Below, piece after piece: positions 16,101 through 20,690 of a stretch of DNA of 20,690 nucleotides. A model generated the notes under the pieces. That model was not told the origin of the DNA. It saw nothing but the letters and a program-made list of their open reading frames with translations, and ran no database searches. The number at the start of each line of letters is the position of its first letter. The first letter of the stretch is position 1. Both the position numbers and the translations under genes were made by a program. Origin of the DNA: Flavobacteriales bacterium (GTDB lineage: Bacteria; Bacteroidota; Bacteroidia; Flavobacteriales_D; CANHHI01); contig CANHHI010000011.1 in the NCBI GenBank assembly GCA_947460225.1, forward strand, positions 1 through 20,690. Direction: 5' to 3'.

Positions 16101-17574
16101 TGCAAGTGCAGGCAAGATTGTGTTCCAAACCTTGAAAACCGCTGCTGGAAACACAGCAAAATACGGCACCACGGCAATTGACTTTAATAATCTAAACAAT
16201 ATAGTTTTAGCTTCTCCCAATCCAGCGACACCAACAGTAACGCCAACAACAGATAACCTGATACTGACTGCGGAAGATGGTACAACAACTAAAACATATA
16301 CGTTTAAAATAGAAATTGTTTGTGCAAATCCTACCTTAGAGGATTTGAGTATTACAGGAATACCAGATTTAAGCGGTTTGAATTTGATGTCTTTGGCACA
16401 AAATAAGAATCGTGATGGTTCTACTAATGCAGACAGTAAGGTGTTATTGTTTAGGTACGACAAAGATTTACCTAGTTTATCTAGTATGCAGATTAGATAT
16501 AAAGGCAAGAATTTTGAAACAACGGATTATGCTTATTCTAATCTAGTCAATTATGGCACAGCTGTATTCCAATTTGACATAAAATGTAGTAATAAAAAAT
16601 TATACATCAGACATGTGGATTTGCGTTTAACAGATTTAAAACATGGTGTAGTTAGCGATGCTTCATTACGAACAGCACCTTTAAATATTACTACCATTAA
16701 TAATGGTGCAGAAGATTTTAAACCATCTATATTCACATGGAATCCTGCTAAGGGAGATTACACCGTGAATTATACCCTAAAATATGGTAGAACAGGCTCT
16801 GCGACAATAAGTTTACCTAATACATTTGCGGTATCTCAAAATGCAAGTGCTTCAGATATTCCTACCACCTTAACAGTTTCTAGTCTTGGGTTTGAGAGGC
16901 AATATACGCTGACAAATAAACTAGATGAAGCTGATAAAGGTCGTTTAGCCTATACAACTTATGATAGAACGAAGGCAGCAGGAACAGCTGGACATAACGT
17001 ACCCAATAAGCATTGGTTTAAGTATGGCGCTATCACTGAATTAACCTCTTGGATTCCTGGCAACGTGAGTTTAGTAAGGAAAAGAGATGGTTCTTTAGCA
17101 TCACTTAAAAACCTATGGTCTTTTGATGGTGATGTTTATAAGGTGAATGCCGATGGCACGATTACTCGTCTTAAAAGCAGACCAGTATCAGGTACAACAC
17201 ACCCGTGGCTACTAGATGACCAAGGATTCTTTTTCATAGTCTATGAAAGCAAGTATGTTTCTCCTATCATGACTTATGGATCTTGGGATACAAGGGGAAA
17301 TGCAGGTTGCAAAAAAAATACGCCTAATGGAACATGGTACGGCATTTTGACAGGGAACAATATGGATATCAACAAATGGTTTCCAACAAACTGGAATTCA
17401 AGTAGTAGCCCAGTTGGCGACCCTTATATTTTTCAAGACTATAATGGTAGTGGGTATCATTGCCTGAGTGCAGGCAGTTATTACTTAAGAATTCCATTTT
17501 GTAGTACTTGTCCAGACACCTATGTAGAAATAAAACCGGGACAGGGTTATGGTTTTGATAATGAAACTAGATAA
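10138..17574 (+). CDS. Giant multidomain surface lipoprotein with tandem beta-sandwich-like repeats
   Basis: A single intact frame encodes 2,478 residues. Residues 1-23 are a lipoprotein signal peptide with lipobox V-V-S-C (C23). Residues 24-460 show no internal repeat and no family I recognise. From about 460 to 2047 the chain is a series of roughly 104-133-residue units, each closing with a strand motif of the form I-T-V-T-[SA]-E-D-[GK]-x-x-x-x-x-Y. The third motif position falls at residues 464, 597, 701, 812, 916, 1035, 1147, 1254, 1370, 1482, about 1607, 1711, 1818, 1930 and 2047, with some copies degenerate. This resembles the Bacteroidota DUF5018 and cadherin-like beta-sandwich repeats, but that is only a resemblance. 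The C-terminal part (about 2050-2478) is unlike the repeats, aromatic-rich, with cysteines C2391, C2442, C2455 and C2458. No T9SS sorting domain is visible, so surface anchoring would be through the lipid. I infer a structural or adhesive envelope protein; no catalytic motif is seen. It is monocistronic, with a strong promoter and terminator. Confidence 0.9.
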   Translation: MQIKRNFLSQILVFGLLGIVVSCARKERISFTKNDYSPEQGWVNTSHDWYGWYKEGNNYLILPESEHAVESLARFSVKASKEQASTYETFVADVLDHHVIKFTTKVPYRLISSLAVESKMPEVKHYLRSANVLASKLRDVNEEGKNYPAKLSIQQGKDEEKNSIIQFIDAEERPGLIKDAFLFAGIYGNQVLLEYRLYGKTYFMPAQITTNADVLTTIENLNVESKILFVHGRFGTIDINYIFPDLPTATTEQTLPVTAFFNPQMDIPVYINQLSTSPWGDFSGFLGTCKTVKIFVQTQDGVVALEVDTDGTLPILIPADKAKEKNVQPGDKIVKIISCDDKNAINAEAIITQIDGSLPSDKAEFHELVAKVRVNGTDFAFVKADITTIGNEDLLRLSIPAGSNRTGIYLQSFKASSCAKVKNGTIVVPEKAHDANTCANTLYEESNAIWQLSNKVQLVVESQNGKVKRTYKILVEEIETQKENYTFTVFQGSNVLGHNIVYGGTDIFATNQLNIQGINKRLLSLMTVHYTSVNIRFTGVKTFTEGRYSIDGGSNWTSVTPNSIAGNQFEHDIIFTVERSGVDPLTNRDIKLQVWSDVLKGWYDFKINPSFLSSETELKSIEAEQVLGTLGNRVFGGKINNADITFDHIYKNTSLRPLSWDLSDKATLQDDSGNEIKSTFEFIGISGGNVEDGKSVFVVAEDGTRQEYSSSLTYLESQAELLNIELEQDGSPIPAPKLYSNKVLPPFVPNLKIEDGRIIINGAYFQNGTIKINSIAVSPGADTDKKTDDILATKPEFSSSNTYGTITVTAGDGVGFKTYTLVIDKFMGHEAKIETIKFIQDGLFSFDNSKLNNKFWNIIKSPTDTDLNFELEGAVENKGRLSHDLNFLKPSLGADVEVFDKTNPTGNYTLKVTSEDKIKTTTYQVKPKYLSNCKTLTDIKFTQDNLYNNLNDLLPVRDIAAKLEGTEITLEKTVNSLLSKGKGSLKIDEASLSFSDPIATCKAKVKFNGQAVSLGRINLPKDDFYANMVEVITEDETERNQYSLRMNYASQEVNLQSIVLEQLGGGIITSKTYTSANTDALDMQHGATEGSRGKLTVKGAYFKKGEVKIKNIGLATGSSSDKLVNAVLVDKPNLTATADALVVTSEDKTVVKPYDLVFEKFMGDEAKLIKISLRQEFANTIIDQSTGVQMPAKSWDNISPNGLNINLNLPGVVSGKGSIVIQGEPERSPGATYGIFAVNDPTGTPNIITVTSEDGLTTQTYKINPTYLDNCATLNSIKFTQSGVLDYQNVAQTPKTLTPVVTIGSTELNANTANKIVKGVGRLYIDKASDVSLCHANAELRFNGKPMLAGDILNPSKANPDEEITVISEDKISKSIYKLTNIQYLNNGAQVKEVKMSYVGNGTLLNNAFDKAIAVTNNTIALSGLNKGSGILSLKPNDKTSVIFEANSVNERADVFFPATIFPITNPNKGVYDDVFYVISEDKTKRIYYSLSLDYLGENTSITKLVLEQRNLPGNATKTFSTDDGGVTIAGNTITVNRKDIGGSFNAVVKGRGKIFVKEIVVATSIPPTAISPTASEVAALGAELADSPMTATDHAKHKKIKVTASVTAVKEYSLVFNFLGNEANILSWRLLQQNIGKDAITNLSIQDKTWTLTNPTSPITLDGAYQNVLISYTPSPATDLIISEHAKVKTQFNPSSNTATSASIEIISEDTYTPKLYNITINRLGTVADLASATLSQTGVSGVIDQMVTLQKYGTNLENLKPIVGDKFVSGAGQFRITATPEASGSIIGANVSGSVALLNNTTSPSYNPAITVLSQDRRTKKEYNLTDVNYLNNGTTLKEINFTYSVLGSANLNIKGTVNTSFPTQINLDKKLMKKGTLTLAGIGGNAVYENLPLAGVSSSSGAIATMSQQTITNEQTCRNCLSVTSESGINTTPYTINYTYTSNEVGITSNDTDISFIQGANVFSIDNGGLVYDGATRTYTLQRVSASAGKIVFQTLKTAAGNTAKYGTTAIDFNNLNNIVLASPNPATPTVTPTTDNLILTAEDGTTTKTYTFKIEIVCANPTLEDLSITGIPDLSGLNLMSLAQNKNRDGSTNADSKVLLFRYDKDLPSLSSMQIRYKGKNFETTDYAYSNLVNYGTAVFQFDIKCSNKKLYIRHVDLRLTDLKHGVVSDASLRTAPLNITTINNGAEDFKPSIFTWNPAKGDYTVNYTLKYGRTGSATISLPNTFAVSQNASASDIPTTLTVSSLGFERQYTLTNKLDEADKGRLAYTTYDRTKAAGTAGHNVPNKHWFKYGAITELTSWIPGNVSLVRKRDGSLASLKNLWSFDGDVYKVNADGTITRLKSRPVSGTTHPWLLDDQGFFFIVYESKYVSPIMTYGSWDTRGNAGCKKNTPNGTWYGILTGNNMDINKWFPTNWNSSSSPVGDPYIFQDYNGSGYHCLSAGSYYLRIPFCSTCPDTYVEIKPGQGYGFDNETR
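12241..15927 (+). repeat. Three higher-order repeat blocks inside the giant lipoprotein gene
   Basis: Units are classed by the sequence just after each S-E-D motif. Class E has Y-x-S-x-x-x-x-Y then L-E-Q (after 701, 1035, 1482). Class A has [KN]-F-[ML]-G-x-E-A (after 812, 1147, 1607). Class B has Y-L-x-N-C-x-T-L-x-x-I-K-F-T-Q (after 916 and 1254, degenerate after 1711). Class D has Y-L-N-N-G-x-x-[VL]-K-E (after 1370 and 1818). The order is E-A-B, E-A-B-D, E-A-B'-D: residues 702-1035 (334 long), 1036-1482 (447) and 1483-1930 (448). Two E units share G-A-Y-F-x-x-G-x-x-K-I. The two intact B units each carry a cysteine pair (C933/C1001 and C1271/C1334) that could form a disulfide. The pattern indicates block duplication and divergence, visible at protein level only. 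Confidence 0.75.
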
Positions 17575-17596
17575 ATAATCATATATACCCAACCCA

Positions 17597-17627
17597 AACG
17601 CCCACCATTCGGTGGGCGTTTTATTTT
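17597..17627 (+). terminator. Intrinsic terminator of the giant lipoprotein gene
   Basis: AACGCCCACC (17597-17606), loop ATTC and GGTGGGCGTT (17611-17620) form a perfect ten-base stem followed by a T-rich stretch, 22 bases after the stop codon. Confidence 0.9.
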
Positions 17628-17646
17628 ACGGGTATAGCCTGTTTTA

Positions 17647-17865
17647 CGGACATTGTCCGATTTAATCTTGCATCAGAGATACTTTAATCCGTGACGGGCG
17701 GACATAGTCCGTTTTAGTCTGCTACGCAGGCTAGATATTCCAGCGATGAAAACACCTGCCGTAGGCAGAAAACCTGCAGGGTTTTGCCCTGCAGAAGGCA
17801 GATTAAAGCGGTCTCTGACCTCCTGCGAAGCAGATTGAAGCATCTCTGATGCCAGGCTACGCCTG
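17647..17865. repeat. Cluster of small palindromes with longer inverted repeats
   Basis: This occupies most of the 353-base gene-free gap between the convergent giant gene and nrdA; no ORF is supported. Hairpins with three-base loops are CGGAC-ATT-GTCCG (17647-17659), CGGAC-ATA-GTCCG (17699-17711), CTGC-TAC-GCAG (17719-17729), CTGCC-GTA-GGCAG (17756-17768), CTGC-GAA-GCAG (17823-17833) and CAGGC-TAC-GCCTG (17853-17865). CTGCAGGG pairs with CCCTGCAG at 17774-17794. GCATCAGAGATACTTTAATC (17670-17689) recurs inverted at 17833-17852 with two mismatches, and a further related copy reads on the minus strand at 17820 to 17801. The same motifs occur near 9585-9613, so this is a dispersed family. Confidence 0.65.
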
Positions 17866-17878
17866 CGGACTATGACGC

Positions 17879-17903
17879 AAAAACCGCTCCTAAGAGCGGT
17901 TTT
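17879..17903 (-). terminator. Intrinsic terminator of nrdA
   Basis: AAAACCGCTC (17880-17889), loop CTAA and GAGCGGTTTT (17894-17903) form a perfect ten-base stem. On the minus strand it ends in five T, 24 bases after the nrdA stop codon. The A/T ends make it potentially bidirectional. Confidence 0.87.
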
Positions 17904-17927
17904 CCCAATCTAACAATTTTATTTTGC

Positions 17928-20306
17928 CTAAGCACTGCACATATCACAACTGTCTGGGTTTTCAATGGAGCAGGCGAGTTTCGCTGCTTCCAAATCACTC
18001 ATCTCGGTGTTTGCTGTGTCTGCTTCTGGCTGGGTTTCATAGTTTTTTTCTAGGGTAAACTTAATGGCGTCGGTGGCGGCTTTGGTGCGCAGGTAATACA
18101 TGCCTGTTTTCAAGCCTTTTTTCCAACCATAAAAGTGCATGGAAGTCAATTTGCCAAAGGTCGGATTTTCCATAAACACGTTCAAAGACTGCGATTGGTC
18201 TATAAATGCGCCTCGGTCTGCTGCCATATCCAAAAGAGCCCGTTGAGGTATTTCCCAAGCCGTGCGGTAAATCAATTTTAAGTCATCTGGTATTTCGGCA
18301 ATGTTTTGCACAGAGCCATTGGCGGCGATGAGTTTATTTTTGAGTTTGCTGTTCCAAAGCCCACGGGCAATCAGCGCACGCAAAAGGTGTTTGTTCACCA
18401 CAATAAACTCCCCACTGAGCACCCTGCGGGTGTATAAGTTAGAGGTATAAGGCTCAAAACATTCGTTATTGCCTAAAATCTGCGCTGTGGAAGCCGTTGG
18501 CATGGGTGCAAGCAAAAGTGAATTGCGCAAGCCATGTTTTTTTATTTCTGCACGCAAACTTTCCCAATCCCAGGTTTTGCTTGGCGTAACCTTCCAAAAG
18601 TCAAATTGCAAAATGCCCTGCGATGCAGGCGAGCCCGCAAAAGTTTCATAAGCACCTTGTTTTTTTGCCAAATCTTTGGACGCAGACAAAGCTGCAAAAT
18701 ACATGGTCTCAAAAATTTCCTGGTTGATTTTTCTAGCTCCCTCTGAATCAAAAGGCAAGTTTAAGAGCATAAAAACATCTGCCAAACCTTGCACACCCAA
18801 ACCAATAGGGCGGTGGCGCATGTTGGAATTTCTTGCCTCTATAACAGGATAATAGTTTTCATCAATAATTTTATTCAAATTGAGCGTAACCTGATAAGTT
18901 ACCTCGTAGAGCTTAATATGATCCACAAATCCACGTTCTACCTGCACAAATTTAGGCAATGCCAAAGAGGCGAGGTTGCACACGGCAATTTCATCGGGGG
19001 CGGTGTATTCAATAATCTCCGTACATAAATTAGACGAGCGAATGGTGCCTAAATTCTTTTGGTTAGATTTCTCATTGGCAGCATCTTTATAGAGCATATA
19101 AGGCGTTCCCGTGTTAATCTGACTATCCAAAACTTTATTCCACAACTCCTGCGCCCTTATGGTCTTTTTGCCTTTGCCTTCTTGCTCGTATTGGGTGTAT
19201 AATTTTTCAAAGGCTTCGCCATACGTATCTGCCAAACCGGGGCATTCATGTGGACACATCAGTGTCCATTGCTCATCGGCTTCCACACGTTTCATAAACA
19301 AATCTGGAATCCAGAGGGCATAAAACAAATCTCTGGCACGCTGTTCTTCTTTGCCGTGATTTTTTCTCAAATCTAAAAAATCAAAAATATCCGCATGCCA
19401 AGGCTCTACGTAAATCGCAAAAGAGCCTTTTCTTTTGCCACCGCCTTGGTCCACATAGCGCGCCGTGTCGTTGAACACCCTGAGCATGGGCACAATGCCA
19501 TTGGAGGTGCCGTTGGTGCCTTTGATGTACGAACCTTTCGCACGAATATCATGTATAGCCAGCCCAATACCCCCAGCGGATTGCGAAATTTGCGCACAAT
19601 TTTTCAAGGTGTCGTAAATGCCTGCAATGCTGTCGCTTTTCATGGTCAGCAAAAAACAAGAAGACATTTGGGGTTTTGGCGTGCCTGCGTTGAATAGGGT
19701 AGGTGTGGCGTGGGTAAACCAACCTTGGCTCATCATGTTGTAGGTTTTGAGCACAGAAATCAAATCACTTTTGTGTATGCCCAGCGACACACGCATCATC
19801 ATGTGTTGCGGTCTTTCGGCTATTTGCTGGTTGATGCGCAACAAATACGAACGTTCCAAGGTTTTAAATCCAAAATAATCATAGTTAAAATCTCGGCTAT
19901 AATCCACGGCTTGGTCTAAAACGCTGGCGTGTTCTTTCACGATTTGATACACGTCCTCGGCAATTAAACTCGCTTTTTTACCTGTTTTTGGGTCTAAGTA
20001 CTCATATAAATCTGTAACCACTTCCGAAAACCGTTCTTTTGTGCTTTTGTGCAAATTAGAAACAGCTATGCGAGAAGCAAGCGTTGCATAATCGGGGTGT
20101 TCCACGGTTTTGGTGGCACAAATTTCCGCAGCCAAGTTATCCAACTCCACGGTGCTCACTCCGTCATACAAGCCCTCAATTACGCGTTGCGCAATCAAAA
20201 TAGGCTCTATATTAGGGTCTAAATTGTAACACAGCTTTTTTATTCTTGCTGTGATTTTGTCAAAGCGGACATCTTCGTGCCTGCCATTTCTCTTAATTAC
20301 GTACAT
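17928..20306 (-). CDS. nrdA: Class Ia ribonucleoside-diphosphate reductase, alpha (large) subunit
   Basis: This subunit reduces ribonucleoside diphosphates to deoxyribonucleotides, using a radical passed from the small subunit. The 792-residue protein starts with an ATP-cone (about residues 1-95, MYVIKRNGRHEDVRFDKI), the allosteric activity site. Active-site residues are visible: C217 (MSSCFLL) and C443 (EIAVCNLAS) as the redox pair, and N426-L-C428-T-E430 supplying the thiyl-radical cysteine with its Asn and Glu. The radical-transfer tyrosine pair is Y737-Y738 (TGMYYLRT). The C-terminal shuttle motif is C787-D-M-C790. The sequence (for example EPYTSNLYTRRVLSGEF and FYGWKKGLKTGMYYLRT) closely follows the eukaryotic-like class Ia type common in Bacteroidota. 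It lies 119 bases downstream of nrdB on the same strand, with no terminator seen between them, so an nrdBA operon is likely. I see no convincing NrdR box in that gap. Confidence 0.98.
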   Translation of the reverse strand: MYVIKRNGRHEDVRFDKITARIKKLCYNLDPNIEPILIAQRVIEGLYDGVSTVELDNLAAEICATKTVEHPDYATLASRIAVSNLHKSTKERFSEVVTDLYEYLDPKTGKKASLIAEDVYQIVKEHASVLDQAVDYSRDFNYDYFGFKTLERSYLLRINQQIAERPQHMMMRVSLGIHKSDLISVLKTYNMMSQGWFTHATPTLFNAGTPKPQMSSCFLLTMKSDSIAGIYDTLKNCAQISQSAGGIGLAIHDIRAKGSYIKGTNGTSNGIVPMLRVFNDTARYVDQGGGKRKGSFAIYVEPWHADIFDFLDLRKNHGKEEQRARDLFYALWIPDLFMKRVEADEQWTLMCPHECPGLADTYGEAFEKLYTQYEQEGKGKKTIRAQELWNKVLDSQINTGTPYMLYKDAANEKSNQKNLGTIRSSNLCTEIIEYTAPDEIAVCNLASLALPKFVQVERGFVDHIKLYEVTYQVTLNLNKIIDENYYPVIEARNSNMRHRPIGLGVQGLADVFMLLNLPFDSEGARKINQEIFETMYFAALSASKDLAKKQGAYETFAGSPASQGILQFDFWKVTPSKTWDWESLRAEIKKHGLRNSLLLAPMPTASTAQILGNNECFEPYTSNLYTRRVLSGEFIVVNKHLLRALIARGLWNSKLKNKLIAANGSVQNIAEIPDDLKLIYRTAWEIPQRALLDMAADRGAFIDQSQSLNVFMENPTFGKLTSMHFYGWKKGLKTGMYYLRTKAATDAIKFTLEKNYETQPEADTANTEMSDLEAAKLACSIENPDSCDMCSA

Positions 20307-20425
20307 AGGTTTTATTTTTTTAGCTTTTACTTACATCAGTTTTTTTAAGTTGTTAAGCCCCCTGCAAAAAAACATTTTTTGGTGCATATTTTCACAAAAT
20401 ATTTTCGCAACGAGCTTATTGTATG

Positions 20426-20690
20426 TTAGAAATCATCGTCTGTTCTAAATGCGTGGGTATGCTGTTCGGCAGAGGTTAGCCCCGGTTTTTGGTATTCCCC
20501 AACACGCTTTTCAAAGAAATTGGTTTTGCCTTGCAGGTTAATCATATCCATAAAATCAAAAGGGTTGTTGACGTGATAAACCTTTGGATTGCCAAGCTCC
20601 ATAAGCAATCTATCCGCCACAAACTCTATGTACTGTGTCATGAGTTTTGCGTTCATGCCAATCAAATCCACGGGCAAAGAATCTGAAACA
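20426..20690 (-). CDS. nrdB: Ribonucleoside-diphosphate reductase, beta (small) subunit, C-terminal end only
   Basis: The last 87 codons of an ORF are present and continue past the right edge; the visible part reads in frame from the edge (VSDSLPVDLIGMN). It matches the C-terminal region of NrdB: YIEFVADRLLMELGNP, NPFDFMDMINLQGKTNFFEK and RVGEYQK. The GEYQ tyrosine corresponds to the radical-transfer tyrosine near the C-terminus of R2 proteins. The acidic tail TDDDF is the peptide that docks onto the alpha subunit. The di-iron ligands and radical tyrosine lie outside the window. It is upstream of nrdA in the same orientation. Confidence 0.96.
   Translation of the reverse strand, partial: VSDSLPVDLIGMNAKLMTQYIEFVADRLLMELGNPKVYHVNNPFDFMDMINLQGKTNFFEKRVGEYQKPGLTSAEQHTHAFRTDDDF

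Noticed and set aside
10138..17574. T9SS-secreted adhesin
   Set aside because: The N-terminus is a lipoprotein signal with V-V-S-C, and the C-terminus lacks the usual T9SS sorting-domain features (no terminal Gly-x-Y...K-V-x-K-type strand set).
17647..17865. CRISPR array
   Set aside because: The repeats are short palindromes of varied sequence and irregular spacing, with no constant direct repeat and no spacers of uniform length; no cas genes nearby.
20307..20425. Promoter or terminator between nrdB and nrdA
   Set aside because: The 119-base AT-rich gap contains neither a TAnnTTTG match nor a GC-stem with T-run that I can defend.

Overview
The window looks like chromosomal DNA from a member of the Bacteroidota. 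Four observations support this. (1) The gene run rpmB-rpmG-DUF4295-ftsY-rimO is a typical Bacteroidota arrangement, and DUF4295 is essentially confined to that phylum. (2) At least six upstream regions carry exact matches to the Bacteroidota -7 element TAnnTTTG. (3) Start codons lack Shine-Dalgarno sequences. (4) There are several outer-membrane lipoproteins and a FadL-type porin paired with an SGNH hydrolase. I cannot place it below phylum level. The DNA is AT-rich and most of the window is core genome.

Left part (1-5299). A gene running off the left edge (minus strand) encodes an exported protein that looks like a degenerate M16-type peptidase. It is divergent from a PAP2-family membrane phosphatase gene. 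Next come three small translation genes (L28, L33 and a DUF4295 protein), closed by a strong intrinsic terminator. ftsY (signal-recognition-particle receptor) and rimO (methylthiotransferase for ribosomal protein S12) follow. A compact bidirectional terminator separates rimO from the convergent genes to its right.

Middle (5300-9962). On the minus strand, a FadL-family outer-membrane transporter gene is followed nine bases later by an SGNH/GDSL lipoprotein hydrolase gene, a likely lipid cleavage-and-uptake pair. A terminator-like hairpin then precedes an unrecognised lipoprotein gene. The gene-free stretch upstream of fadL (9349-9803) holds its promoter, inverted repeats and a palindromic repeat element. 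It is followed by tRNA-Val(UAC) with its own promoter and terminator.

Right part (10088-20690). A well-formed promoter precedes a single 7.4-kb gene for a 2,478-residue lipoprotein. Its central 1,500 residues are tandem beta-sandwich-like domains, each ending in a T-[SA]-E-D-[GK]-x-x-x-x-x-Y type strand motif. These domains form a higher-order pattern: a three-domain block followed by two four-domain blocks of nearly equal length (334, 447 and 448 residues). This is the most unusual item in the window. The gene ends in a perfect terminator, then a 353-base gap rich in small palindromes related to those near 9600. After that come the convergent class Ia ribonucleotide reductase genes nrdA (complete) and nrdB (C-terminal end only, cut by the right edge).
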